A stretch of 64,000 nucleotides of DNA from Nostoc desertorum CM1-VF14 (lineage in GTDB: Bacteria; Cyanobacteriota; Cyanobacteriia; Cyanobacteriales; Nostocaceae), in assembly GCA_019359245.1 (NCBI GenBank), contig JAHHHR010000004.1:62001-126000 (forward strand), given 5' to 3'. Below, piece by piece: positions 44,391 through 53,705 of this stretch; position 1 is the first letter of the stretch; every line of letters starts with the position of its first letter. The notes under the pieces are model-generated. The model made no database searches. It saw nothing but the letters and a program-made list of their open reading frames with translations, and was not told the origin of the DNA. The position numbers and the translations under genes were made by a program.

Positions 44391-47041
44391 ATATTCTGGA
44401 TAATGAATCTTTACGATTAAAAGTGCTAGCTTCTTTGCCTTGGAATCAGCCACCACTATGCTGGCTGACTCCCGAACAACAATCCCTTTTGGAAAAGGAG
44501 TGCCAAACTCGTCAGTATCGTCTTGGAGAAAAAATCTGGTCAAACGATGTCGGCGGTTACCAATTCTTAATTGTGGCTGGAAAAGTTCGCTTGCGAGAAG
44601 AGGGGGTTGGTAAACCTTTGGCAGCCTTAGATGTAGGCGATTGGTTTGGTGATTTGCAAAAGCTGTCTGCGGATTTTAAAGCTGTAGCTGCTAGCAAAGA
44701 AGTAGTAGTAGTGTGTTGGCATACAGCACTGTGGGCAGAACTTTCTAATCCACAAATTCAGGAGTTCTGGCAAGTGTTACCGGTGAACATGGAGGGAGAA
44801 AGAGAGACATTTTCCTTCTCTTCCACACCTTCACTATCGCCAGCCTCAGAGAGAACTTCCAGCCCCCATAGTCTACAACCCCAAAGAGGACTCCCATCTG
44901 CCAATCTGATCATCTCAAATTATCCCTTTGTTGCCAGCTGGAACACTGCTGCTGCTTGTTTAACAATGGTGGCGCAACAGTTAGAAAATTCTGTGCAACT
45001 AGAATGGGTGCAGCGCCAACTCAGAGGACAACGCCCAAAACAGGTTGTGGAAGCAGGAGAAAAGTTAGGGTTAGTGTTGCGGCGCTTACAAGTGAGTTGG
45101 GGTGAGTTGCGACAGTTGTCATTTCCAGCTTTATTGTTGTGGAATTCTGACTCACCCCAGAGTCCATCTTGGGTAGTAGCCTATGGAGTTAAAGGCGATC
45201 GCCTCATTATCGCTAACCCTCTAAATCCCGAACGGACTTGTGAAAGCTTACCGCAGTCGATAGTTGAAGCGTCTTGGGATGGACGATTGTGGCAAGTAGA
45301 ACTTATATCCCAGCAAGAAAAATTTAACCTCAGTTGGTTCACTCCAGCAGTTTGGAAGTATAAGGGATTGTTAACAGAAGTATTGTTAGCATCTTTTACC
45401 TTGCAGCTTTTGGGGTTAACAACACCACTAATTACGCAAGTCGTCATTGATAAAGTGATGGTGCAGGAGAGTTTGCCGACTCTCGATGTAATGGCGATCG
45501 CACTTTTGTGCGTAGCTATATTTGAGTCTATACTTGGTATTCTCCGCCTATTCATCTTTACCCATACGGCTCGTCGTCTCGATTTGAGTTTATCAGCACA
45601 GCTATTTCGCCACCTGATGCGTCTGCCATTAGCTTATTTTGAGTCGCGGCGCGTCGGAGACACAGTAGCACGAGTCCAGGAACTCGAACAAATACGTCAG
45701 TTTCTCACAGGTACAGCATTAACTGTGATTCTGGATAGCATCTTTGCTGTGGTGTACCTGGCATTGATGTTTTACTACAATATCCCACTCACCTTTGTTG
45801 CCTTAGCAGTACTGCCGCTATTTGCGACTTTAACGATAGTTGCAACACCAATTCTGCGTAACTGGCTCAACGAAACCTTTAACCGGAGCGCCGATAGTCA
45901 ATCGTTTCTAGTAGAGACAATCACCGGAATTCACTCCGTTAAAGCCCATGCAGCAGAACCAGTAGCCCGCGCTCGCTGGGAAGGCTTATTTGCTCGCTTC
46001 ATCCGCACAGGTTTTAAAGCCTCTACTACCTCCAATATCAGCAGCAACATTGGTGACTTTCTCACCAATTTTTCCACCATGCTGATTCTCTGGTTTGGAG
46101 CCAAGTTAGTCATCGAACAAAAGCTTACAGTTGGACAGCTTGTTGCCTTTCAAATGCTGTCTGGCAGAGTCACAGGCCCACTTTTACGCCTAGTACAGTT
46201 GTGGCAAAATCTCCAACAAGTGCTACTTTCTGTAGATCGCATTGGTGATATTCTCAACGTCTCCCCAGAAGCTGAACTTGGGACTGGTTTAGTTTTACCA
46301 CCTTTGAAAGGACAAGTTACTTTCGAGCAAGTATTTTTCCGCTACCGGCCGAACTTTGAAGCAATTTTGCGGGGAATCTCTTTCACTGCCGAACCAGGGC
46401 AATTTGTTGGCATTGTTGGACGCAGTGGTTCTGGTAAAAGTACTCTATCTAAGCTATTACAACGCCTCTATCAAATTGAATCAGGACGCATCCTTATTGA
46501 TGGTTTTGATATTAAAAGTGCTGATTTAGCATCATTAAGGCAACAAATTAGTGTAGTTCTCCAGGAAGACTTTTTATTTAACGGTTCTATTTTGGAAAAT
46601 ATTACTCTCGGTAGTCCCGATATTACCGCAGAGCAAGTAGTAGAGGCGGCAAGACTAGCAGTAGCACATGACTTCATCAGTCAATTACCCTACGGTTACG
46701 AAACCAATGTTGGTGAACGCGGTACTGCTTTATCTGGTGGACAGAGACAACGTATTGCCCTAGCAAGGCTATTTCTTTCCCAAGCGCCAATTTTAGTTTT
46801 GGACGAAGCTACCAGCGCTTTGGATAGTGAAACTGAACAACAAGTACTGCAAAACCTGCAAAAAATTTCTGCTAATCGTACCGTATTTTTAATTGCTCAC
46901 CGATTTGCTCCCCTCAAACGTGCTGATTTGATTTTGGTGTTGGAGCAAGGTGTGATTGCTGAACGTGGTACTCACTCACAATTGTTGCAACAAAAGGGTT
47001 TGTATTGGTCACTATATCAACGGCAGCAAGCAAACATTTAG
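44339..47041 (+). CDS. Type I secretion ABC exporter with cNMP-like and C39-like domains
   Basis: 900 residues. A cyclic-nucleotide-binding-like domain at about 40-150 (QYRLGEKIWSNDVGGYQFLI) and a C39-peptidase-like domain at about 195-325 precede the ABC membrane domain (about 335-610) and nucleotide-binding domain (about 660-895). The NBD has VGRSGSGKSTLSK (K700), LSGGQRQRIALAR and ILVLDEATSALD. In the C39 region the expected catalytic DCG is replaced by WNTA before AACL, so it is probably a non-cleaving substrate docking domain as in HlyB. The likely cargo is the subtilase downstream, with the HlyD protein at 49416. Confidence 0.92.
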   Translation: MASRENSKTDSQITSELNILDNESLRLKVLASLPWNQPPLCWLTPEQQSLLEKECQTRQYRLGEKIWSNDVGGYQFLIVAGKVRLREEGVGKPLAALDVGDWFGDLQKLSADFKAVAASKEVVVVCWHTALWAELSNPQIQEFWQVLPVNMEGERETFSFSSTPSLSPASERTSSPHSLQPQRGLPSANLIISNYPFVASWNTAAACLTMVAQQLENSVQLEWVQRQLRGQRPKQVVEAGEKLGLVLRRLQVSWGELRQLSFPALLLWNSDSPQSPSWVVAYGVKGDRLIIANPLNPERTCESLPQSIVEASWDGRLWQVELISQQEKFNLSWFTPAVWKYKGLLTEVLLASFTLQLLGLTTPLITQVVIDKVMVQESLPTLDVMAIALLCVAIFESILGILRLFIFTHTARRLDLSLSAQLFRHLMRLPLAYFESRRVGDTVARVQELEQIRQFLTGTALTVILDSIFAVVYLALMFYYNIPLTFVALAVLPLFATLTIVATPILRNWLNETFNRSADSQSFLVETITGIHSVKAHAAEPVARARWEGLFARFIRTGFKASTTSNISSNIGDFLTNFSTMLILWFGAKLVIEQKLTVGQLVAFQMLSGRVTGPLLRLVQLWQNLQQVLLSVDRIGDILNVSPEAELGTGLVLPPLKGQVTFEQVFFRYRPNFEAILRGISFTAEPGQFVGIVGRSGSGKSTLSKLLQRLYQIESGRILIDGFDIKSADLASLRQQISVVLQEDFLFNGSILENITLGSPDITAEQVVEAARLAVAHDFISQLPYGYETNVGERGTALSGGQRQRIALARLFLSQAPILVLDEATSALDSETEQQVLQNLQKISANRTVFLIAHRFAPLKRADLILVLEQGVIAERGTHSQLLQQKGLYWSLYQRQQANI

Positions 47042-47109
47042 TAGATTTAACTAGCTCAATGCTTGTGAAAAAAATAAACGTTTACAAAGCGGCTTAATGA
47101 TAGCCTTTG

Positions 47110-47134
47110 GCGAATGGAGTTATGCTCCATTCGC
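47110..47134 (+). terminator. Terminator after the ABC exporter gene
   Basis: GCGAATGGAG (47110-47119), loop TTATG, CTCCATTCGC (47125-47134): a perfect 10-bp stem followed by AATTTTAATTTT. It separates the exporter unit from the subtilase, which must have its own promoter in 47135-47437. Confidence 0.8.
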
Positions 47135-47437
47135 AATTTTAATTTTGATGATTCTGAGTAGTGTAAATACTTTTATAACGAGCGATCGCAGTATTTTTAA
47201 CGTTAGTCTCCATTAATACAACTAAAACATTTAATATTCAATTAATTAATTTACTCTTAATAAAAACCGCACTTATCAGAATCTTTTTTGGTAATAAAAT
47301 TAGCATTTTCTTATGAAATTTCATAGTAATTATTGAGAATGGGGCTTATTCATTCATACATTGAAATCTTTTTCTTATAAAGATTTTAAAGCTTCAAAGT
47401 GTCAAAAAATAATTGCTATCTTTGAGAGAAAATACTT

Positions 47438-49234
47438 ATGCTCATTGATGATGTTAATAAAAATGTGTTGTCAAATAAACAGCTAAATGCCACTTCAATC
47501 TCTTCATTAGATAGCTTTAATACAAAGGATGACTACAGCCTCAACTTCAGCAGAAGTAGTAGCTATAACTCAGCCGATGCTGATGTGCAGTTGCTAAATA
47601 ATGGTGACTCAGAAAATAGCAGTACCGCTACTACTAATGCTTTTAGCACTCAAAATTATAACTCCACCAATGGCTATGGCTTAATTAATGGAGCAGCAGC
47701 AGTGGCTAGAGCTACTGGTCAGAATACCTTTGCTGATGTCCCTAATCTTGGTGGCAATAATTGGGGAGCAGACCTTGTTAAAGCACCAGAAGTTTGGGCA
47801 CAGGGATACACAGGTAAGGGCGTTGTCGTCGCTGTTGTGGACACTGGAGTTGACTATAACCACGAGGATTTAAGAAATAATATCTGGACGAATGCTAAAG
47901 AACTTGCAGGTAATGGTATAGATGATGATGGCAATGGCTATATTGATGATAATTACGGCTGGAACTTTAATGACAAAAACAACAACACTCTAGATAACAA
48001 TGGTCATGGCACTCATGTTTCCGGCACGATCGCAGGAGAAAATAATAACTACGGTGTCACTGGTATTGCTTATGATGCCAAGATTATGGCTGTCAAAGTT
48101 TTAAATGAATCTGGCTCTGGTTCCTATAGTTCCATATCTAAAGGTATTCGCTACGCTGTGGATAATGGGGCTAATGTGATTAACCTCAGTTTAGGAGGCG
48201 CATCTTCCAATCGTAGTTTAGAGTCAGCCATTGACTATGCCAGCAGCAAAGGAGTAATTGTCGTTATGGCAGCAGGTAATGATGGTGAATCATCACCAGA
48301 CTATCCCGCCCGCTATGCATACAAGTCGGGAATTGCCGTTGGAGCAGTGGATAAAAATAATAATATGCCCGACTTCTCTAACCGCTCTGGAACAGATGAA
48401 ATCGCTTACGTTACAGCCCCAGGAGTCAAAGTTTATTCCTCAGTTCCGAATAATCAGTATGCCACTTATAACGGCACGTCTATGGCTACTCCCCACGTTG
48501 CTGGTGTAGTTGCCCTGATGCTTAGTGCTAACTCCAGCCTGACTGATGCCCAAGTCCGTCAGATTGTCACAGAAACCGCAGGAAATAGTACACAAACTAC
48601 AAGCTCTAGTTTAAATCTTTCTAATGTCAGTTCTCTGGCAAAGCAGGTGATTGCAGACACAGCAATAGATGATACACAAGCTACAATTTCTAGTTTTAAT
48701 ATTTCCAATGTCAGTTCTCTGGCAAAGCAGGTGATGTCTGGCGACAACCTGCTAACTATCGGCGCACAAACTGGAAATTATCTTACATCACAGACAATTT
48801 CCAGTTTTAATAGTTATGATGTCGGTTCTCTGATAGGTCAGGGAATTACAGAAACAGCGAAATATTTAGCACCAGAAACCCTCACTAGTTTTAATAATAC
48901 TAATGTAAGTTCTCTAATCGGTGAGGGAATTACAGAAACAACAAAATATCTAACACCAGAGAGTATTGCTAGTTTTAATAATACTAGTGTCGGTTCTCTA
49001 ATCGGTGAGGAAATTACAGAAACAACAAAATATTTAGCACCAGCCGAAGGTAATATTAGATTAAGTAATCTAGAGTTATGGTCGCAATTCCAAAACTATG
49101 ACAAGATTTTAGGCAGCATCAATATGGATAGCAATGATGATAATAAAAATGAGAATAATCCTGATTTTTGGAAATTATTAGAGGGAATGCAAAAACAAAT
49201 GGATCAGTATAGAAAGTTCTTAGGTATCGCTTGA
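47438..49234 (+). CDS. Subtilisin-like serine protease with C-terminal 28-residue repeats
   Basis: 598 residues, peptidase family S8. The catalytic triad is D135 (VAVVDTGVDYNHEDL), H190 (NGHGTHVSG) and S348 (NGTSMATPHVAG). DDDGNGYIDDNYGWNFND looks like a Ca-binding loop. No Sec signal is visible; the N-terminal 90 residues are Ser/Asn-rich. After the protease domain come about five repeats of 28 residues (SFNNTNVSSLIGEGITETTK type), then an acidic tail ending QMDQYRKFLGIA. No RTX motif is present. The placement after an ABC exporter suggests type I secretion through a C-terminal signal. Confidence 0.92.
   Translation: MLIDDVNKNVLSNKQLNATSISSLDSFNTKDDYSLNFSRSSSYNSADADVQLLNNGDSENSSTATTNAFSTQNYNSTNGYGLINGAAAVARATGQNTFADVPNLGGNNWGADLVKAPEVWAQGYTGKGVVVAVVDTGVDYNHEDLRNNIWTNAKELAGNGIDDDGNGYIDDNYGWNFNDKNNNTLDNNGHGTHVSGTIAGENNNYGVTGIAYDAKIMAVKVLNESGSGSYSSISKGIRYAVDNGANVINLSLGGASSNRSLESAIDYASSKGVIVVMAAGNDGESSPDYPARYAYKSGIAVGAVDKNNNMPDFSNRSGTDEIAYVTAPGVKVYSSVPNNQYATYNGTSMATPHVAGVVALMLSANSSLTDAQVRQIVTETAGNSTQTTSSSLNLSNVSSLAKQVIADTAIDDTQATISSFNISNVSSLAKQVMSGDNLLTIGAQTGNYLTSQTISSFNSYDVGSLIGQGITETAKYLAPETLTSFNNTNVSSLIGEGITETTKYLTPESIASFNNTSVGSLIGEEITETTKYLAPAEGNIRLSNLELWSQFQNYDKILGSINMDSNDDNKNENNPDFWKLLEGMQKQMDQYRKFLGIA
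48602..49048 (+). repeat. 84-bp tandem repeats in the subtilase gene
   Basis: About five in-frame units of 28 codons; the last three are the most alike (TCTCTAATCGGTGAGG and GAAACAACAAAATAT recur). The second unit is longer. Copy number may vary among strains. Confidence 0.75.
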
Positions 49235-49415
49235 AAATTATCACAATTTGCAGTTTAGTTCGATACTACTCAGTTAAAAAATCAACCACCTGCTCGTTTG
49301 TAGTGAATGAATATAGATAGGGGTTTAGTAATTCTAAACCCTTACGTCTTAAACATGGTTTGTGGATGCTAGGCGTAGCTTTTGAAGTGGTGATGAAATC
49401 AGGAGAGGCTTAGAC

Positions 49416-50897
49416 CTACCTAACTGAAAATGCCTCGCTGAACCGGCGTGTCACAGGCTCAGTAATGAATGTCAAAACTGACTTTTTACGAGTGACAATC
49501 TCACCTGAAGCAGCCATACCTGGTGTAAATTGTACTTCTTGACCTCGCACATTAACTGAGTGTTTATTTAGCTTAATTCTGGTGGGAAAAACTAAGCCTA
49601 ATTCTTTATCAACAATTGCATTCGGACTGACTTGCATAACTTCGCCATTCACAGTGCCAAATTCCTGGAAGGGGAAAGTTGCCATTTTCACTTTTGCCTT
49701 CATTCCTTGACGAATAAATCCAATATCGCGGTTGAGAACTTTCACCTCTAGGAGCATTTCTTCCCCTTCTGGCAAAATTGATAGCAATTCTTCACCTGAT
49801 TGCACTGGCCCCTTAGTGGCTTTAACTCTGTAAATCGTGCCGGCAACAGGAGCCTCAATCGTTTCTAAAGCTTGCTGCTTCCTCGCCTGCTCTAATTGAC
49901 CTTGAATAGTTGTTAGTTCTTCTTTACGCTTGTTGAACTGGGTCAAAATTTCACTTTGGCGTTCTGATGCTACACGCTGGGCTTGGCTGCGTGCAGCGTT
50001 GTAAGCTTGTTCTGCTTGGCGAATTTCTTGGACTTGAGCAGCAATATCTTTTTCTAATGATGTGACTTTATCTTGAGCCTCTGTGATTCTATTCTGGACA
50101 TTAATCACTTCATCTTGTGCTTTAGTGATTTCTGTCTGTGTACGAGTTAATCTTTCTTGGGCATCCAAGTAATCGACACGAGGTACAGCACCAGGAGTCA
50201 TTAGGGTGCGTAGGCTTTTTTCCCTTTCTTGTGCAAGTGCCAAATTACTTTCAATTTTGATCCGGATGCTATCTGCGTTGACAAGGTTTGTTTTTGCATT
50301 GGCAAAGCTGCTTTTGGCATTAACTAAGTTGTCTTGCAACCGAGTCAAGCGGACTTTGGCTTGATCTATGAGTGATAGTTGGCGATTTGCTTCTGCTTCC
50401 GCCCCTGCTTGACGCGCTTGGTAGTCTTGCAGGCGGGAGGTTAAAAGTTCATCTTGTAGTTTCGTTCCAGTAGTTTTGCTTCCAATACGTTCTGCATCCA
50501 AACGTTGCAAATCGTCTTGAATCAATCTAGTAGACTTGGTTAGCCGGGCAACATCGGTTATTTGCAAGTCTGGATCTTTTTGAATCAGAACTTGACCTTT
50601 AGTAACGCGATCGCCTTCTCGTACTTTAACAGCAACAATTGACCCCCCATTTAAGGATGTCACCGGTCTTACCTGGGTAGAAGCAATTAATTCCCCTGGT
50701 GCTGTTGCTACCTCATCGATTTGTGAGAAGTACGCCCAGGCGATCGCCCCAAATACGATGAAGCTTATCGTTCCCGCTAATAATCTAGTGTATAGAGGTG
50801 GCAATTCCTGTACCGCCTTCCCCAACTCATAAGTAAGTTGTTCCTCTGGTTGGGCGAATCGCTCTTTTGTCTGACGTGCTTGAGCAGCATTTACCAT
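49416..50897 (-). CDS. HlyD-family membrane fusion protein
   Basis: Periplasmic adaptor linking an ABC exporter to the outer-membrane channel. From ATG 50897 it has 493 residues; an upstream ATG at 50924 would add MTNDKGQKY, which is repeat-encoded. One membrane span (about 35-56, LLAGTISFIVFGAIAWAYFS), a lipoyl-like segment (GGSIVAVKVREGDRVTKGQV), a long coiled coil (about 100-335) and a beta barrel (IEAPVAGTIYRVKATKGPVQ) are in the usual order. It converges on the subtilase and is the obvious partner of the exporter at 44339. No TolC is nearby. Confidence 0.92.
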   Translation of the reverse strand: MVNAAQARQTKERFAQPEEQLTYELGKAVQELPPLYTRLLAGTISFIVFGAIAWAYFSQIDEVATAPGELIASTQVRPVTSLNGGSIVAVKVREGDRVTKGQVLIQKDPDLQITDVARLTKSTRLIQDDLQRLDAERIGSKTTGTKLQDELLTSRLQDYQARQAGAEAEANRQLSLIDQAKVRLTRLQDNLVNAKSSFANAKTNLVNADSIRIKIESNLALAQEREKSLRTLMTPGAVPRVDYLDAQERLTRTQTEITKAQDEVINVQNRITEAQDKVTSLEKDIAAQVQEIRQAEQAYNAARSQAQRVASERQSEILTQFNKRKEELTTIQGQLEQARKQQALETIEAPVAGTIYRVKATKGPVQSGEELLSILPEGEEMLLEVKVLNRDIGFIRQGMKAKVKMATFPFQEFGTVNGEVMQVSPNAIVDKELGLVFPTRIKLNKHSVNVRGQEVQFTPGMAASGEIVTRKKSVLTFITEPVTRRFSEAFSVR

Positions 50898-50910
50898 ATA
50901 TTTTTGTCCT

Positions 50911-50942
50911 TTATCATTTGTCATTTGTCATTCGTCATTTGT
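50911..50942. repeat. STRR heptamer run (TCATTTG)n upstream of the HlyD gene
   Basis: Four near-identical heptamers TCATTTG with one TCATTCG variant, complementary to the run at 1461-1486. They provide a spurious upstream in-frame ATG for the HlyD gene. Confidence 0.75.
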
Positions 50943-50987
50943 CCAAAGTCCAATAGTTATTCACTAATGACCAATGACTGATGACAT

Positions 50988-51863
50988 TCAAACTGCTAGA
51001 TAACGCCGCAAAAAAGTTTCTAATGTCTCTAACTGAAAGTTATAAACCGCTTCTAAATTGGTAATTTCATCTTTTGTACAGAAAAATTCATTTGCTAGCA
51101 ATGTGCGATAAGTTCCCAAAGCTTTTTGGACTTGGGGATTAAATAAACCTAATGCGCCTTGTAACCCATCAATGACCAATAAGGGTGAGTTAATTATTAC
51201 TGGTTCTTTGGTAAATATCCGACCAAAAATCCGAGGAATATCTTCTCGTAATAAAATCTCTGGGCCTCCCACTGGTAAAATTTGGTTGCGAGCGCCTTCA
51301 ACTGTCACAGAATCCACTATTATCCTTGCCAAATCATCGGTACTTACAATTGAAGTACGATTTTTGCGATCGCCAATTAACAAATACAATCCCGTTTGCC
51401 GAAATTGTTCTACTAGTGGCAGCAAGTTAGATGCTAATCCAGATGGGCGTAAAATAGTGTAATTTAAGCCACTAGCTGACAAATATCGCTCTACTGCTCG
51501 TTTCGCTTTAAATACAGGAGCATCTTCATATCCGCGATCAGCTCCCAGTACAGAAATGAAGACAAAATGCTCTACGCCATTGGCTTTCGCCTGGTCTATT
51601 AGTTCAATATTGGCGCGGTAATCTAAAGATAGGGCATCGCTATCAGAACCGTGGGCGCTGATAACATACTTGACACCCCGACTAGCTTTCTCGATATCTC
51701 TTTCTTCTAGCAAGTCACCGATAAAGATTTCTGCACCCCGGTGTTCTAACTCGCTATAGCGCGAAGTCAGGCGGACAAATGCCCGCACAGACTGTTCTCG
51801 TTGTCGGAGGAGTCGCACAACTCTGCGACCAATTCCTCCCGTTGCTCCAGTTATTAGAAACAT
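50988..51863 (-). CDS. NAD(P)-binding atypical SDR (NmrA-like) protein
   Basis: 291 residues. The N-terminal Rossmann motif is LITGATGGIGRRVVRLLRQR, followed by the NmrA-type RAFVRLTSR and GDLLEERDIEKA. YTILRPSGLASNLLP resembles the region after the active-site Tyr in isoflavone-reductase/Ycf39-like proteins. The C-terminal 80 residues are divergent. It may act as a reductase or NADP-sensing factor; the substrate is unknown. Confidence 0.85.
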   Translation of the reverse strand: MFLITGATGGIGRRVVRLLRQREQSVRAFVRLTSRYSELEHRGAEIFIGDLLEERDIEKASRGVKYVISAHGSDSDALSLDYRANIELIDQAKANGVEHFVFISVLGADRGYEDAPVFKAKRAVERYLSASGLNYTILRPSGLASNLLPLVEQFRQTGLYLLIGDRKNRTSIVSTDDLARIIVDSVTVEGARNQILPVGGPEILLREDIPRIFGRIFTKEPVIINSPLLVIDGLQGALGLFNPQVQKALGTYRTLLANEFFCTKDEITNLEAVYNFQLETLETFLRRYLAV

Positions 51864-51940
51864 ATAAATACCTAAATTGAATAGTTACAGAGTTTATATA
51901 GCGGTTCGCCCGTTTGTATGCAATGCACTTTGACCTTACT

Positions 51941-52015
51941 TCCATTCCTGTCTCCTAAAAGGAGAGAGGCTTTGAATCTTACTCCCCTTCCCTACTAGGG
52001 AACGGGTTAGGGGTT
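51941..52015. repeat. Dispersed palindromic repeat
   Basis: TCTCCTAAAAGGAGA (51951-51965) and CCTTCCCTACTAGGGAACGG (51986-52005) are two hairpin modules in a GGTTAGGGGTTAGG context. From memory, similar sequence is widespread in Nostoc intergenic regions. Confidence 0.6.
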
Positions 52016-52224
52016 AGGTCTCTATTAGCCAATAAGTCACACCTTATTTATCTTAATCTCAAAAAAATCTACCAAAGATGATCCTCCAGAATTTTGTTGT
52101 CGTGCAATCCAGGTAGCGTTAGATAAAGATAGAGAAAAGTAATCTCAGAGGGATAGTTGTCACGAATGTGGGAATTACTGGAATGAGTCAGCAATTAAGC
52201 ATATTGTTTTCTCAATATGCTTGA

Positions 52225-52470
52225 TTGCTTGTTGAAAACACTGAAATTAGTAAGTAAAAGCTCCTTTTGCTTGCGGAAAACACCAAAATGAGAAAGCAAA
52301 CTGGGGTTTGAGAAAGTAAAAGCTCCTTTTGCTTGCGGAAAACACCAAAATGAGAAAGCAAACTGGAGTTTGAGAAAGTAAAAGCTTCTTTTGCTTGCGG
52401 AAAACACTCAAATGAGAAAGCAAACTGGGGTTTGAGAAAGCAAAAGCTTCTTTTGAGTAAGTCAAATGCC
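52225..52470. repeat. 62-bp minisatellite, about four copies
   Basis: CTCCTTTTGC starts at 52261 and 52323, with CTTCTTTTGC at 52385 and CTTCTTTTGA at 52447: an exact 62-base period. Each full unit also contains GGAAAACACC-AAATGAGAAAGC-like sequence. Partial degenerate units flank both sides. 62 is not a multiple of three, and open frames appear in all three minus frames, so it is not coding. Confidence 0.9.
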
Positions 52471-52568
52471 ATTTTGCTTATTAAATTCGACTTTAGCGAC
52501 TCCCAAATAAAAAAATACTCAGCTACTTCTTGTGGGGTGGGCATATAGTAACTGTTTTCAAACTCGAA

Positions 52569-52646
52569 GATCCCCCCCTAACCCCCCTTAAAAAGGGGGG
52601 AAAAGAAACTCTAAAGCCCCCCTTTTTAAGGGGGGTTGGGGGATCA
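52569..52646. repeat. Large inverted repeat (GATCCCCC...GGGGGATC)
   Basis: The left arm 52569-52600 begins GATCCCCCCCTAACCCCCC and the right arm 52617-52646 ends AAGGGGGGTTGGGGGATC. The arms pair almost perfectly over about 30 bases with a 16-base loop. It is MITE-like in form and, from memory, common in Nostoc-type genomes. It lies 136 bases upstream of the TIR-GUN4 gene. Confidence 0.85.
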
Positions 52647-52781
52647 AAAGCTATGGGTAAATGTTAGAAGACTTGTGTGTACACAGTAGCTTTTTAGGAG
52701 CGAGGAATGGAAGTGAGATCAGAGTATAATGCGTTGACAATTATTGCCGATATAGATAAGTAGATGTGAGGAGACTTATAT

Positions 52782-53705
52782 ATGAGTGACGAAGATCAGT
52801 TTGATGTCTTCCTTTGCCACAATAGCAAAGATAAACCTGAAGTTATAGAAATTGCTCATGAATTAAAAAGACAAGGAATTAAACCTTGGCTAGATAAGTG
52901 GGAACTTCGTCCTGGTTTAGCATGGCAGGTTTTACTAGAAGAACAAATAGAAAATATTAAATCAGCAGCAGTGTTTGTAGGTAGCAGTGGACTTGGCCCC
53001 TGGCAAAGTCAAGAGATGAGAGCTTTTTTAAACGAATTTGTAGAGAGAAAATGTCCCGTGATTCCCGTTTTGCTTGGGAATACACCACAGCAGCCTCAAC
53101 TCCCAATTTTTCTTAAGGGTCATACGTGGGTTGACTTTCGGACAGATTCTGAAGCTATGGAGCAGTTAATTTGGGGTATTACTGGAAAACAGCCAGAGCG
53201 AAAACTAAAGCCACAGCCAGTAATTCAAGCCGATGAACTCAGTTCTGGGAAGGGAGTAAACTACACGCGATTGCGAGATTTGTTAGCAGCAAGCAAGTGG
53301 AAAGAAGCGGATGAGGAAACTTTAGCTGTCATGCTCAAGGCATCTAGCAGGGAAAAGGAACGTCAGTTTGATACCGAATCCATCAATAATTTTCCCTGTA
53401 CTGACTTACGCACCATTGATCAACTCTGGGTAAAATACAGCAATGGGCGCTTTGGCTTTAGCGTTCAGAAGAAAATTTATCTGAGCGCTGGTGGGAAAGC
53501 TGACGGTAAACATTATAAAGAAGCCTGGGAGAAATTTGGCGATCGCGTAGGATGGACAGTAAAAGGAAACTCTATTTCTGACTCAGATGTAGCTTTTAAC
53601 ACTTCAGGGTATGAGGGACACCTGCCTATTTTGTGTTTTGGTGGTGTCACCTACCTATTTATCTATGGGGGGGGAAGATATGGAGATTCTCTTTTCTCGC
53701 ATTGA
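52782..53705 (+). CDS. TIR-GUN4 fusion protein, 3' end frameshifted at G8
   Basis: 307 residues. An N-terminal TIR domain (about 6-130; FDVFLCHNSKDK, IKPWLDKWELRPG) has the putative NADase glutamate E78 in GPWQSQEM. After a short linker, a GUN4 domain (about 165-300; VNYTRLRDLLAASKWKEADE, FPCTDLRTIDQLWVKYSNGR, FGFSVQKKIYLS) follows; GUN4 binds porphyrins and activates Mg-chelatase in chlorophyll synthesis. The start is strong (GAGGAG, eight bases before ATG). The frame ends abnormally: with seven instead of eight G at 53667-53674, it would continue EILFSRIETCEV to a stop at 53721, a normal GUN4 ending. It is possibly an NAD-depleting effector gated by a tetrapyrrole sensor. Confidence 0.88.
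   Translation: MSDEDQFDVFLCHNSKDKPEVIEIAHELKRQGIKPWLDKWELRPGLAWQVLLEEQIENIKSAAVFVGSSGLGPWQSQEMRAFLNEFVERKCPVIPVLLGNTPQQPQLPIFLKGHTWVDFRTDSEAMEQLIWGITGKQPERKLKPQPVIQADELSSGKGVNYTRLRDLLAASKWKEADEETLAVMLKASSREKERQFDTESINNFPCTDLRTIDQLWVKYSNGRFGFSVQKKIYLSAGGKADGKHYKEAWEKFGDRVGWTVKGNSISDSDVAFNTSGYEGHLPILCFGGVTYLFIYGGGRYGDSLFSH

Noticed and set aside
52225..52470. Possible CRISPR array
   Set aside because: Units are contiguous with no unique spacers, and no cas genes are present.
52195..52544. Three overlapping minus-strand open frames of 70-110 codons in the 62-bp repeats
   Set aside because: They encode the same Phe/Leu/Ser-rich peptide in shifted frames because 62 is not a multiple of three. 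No start signal or family match is seen.
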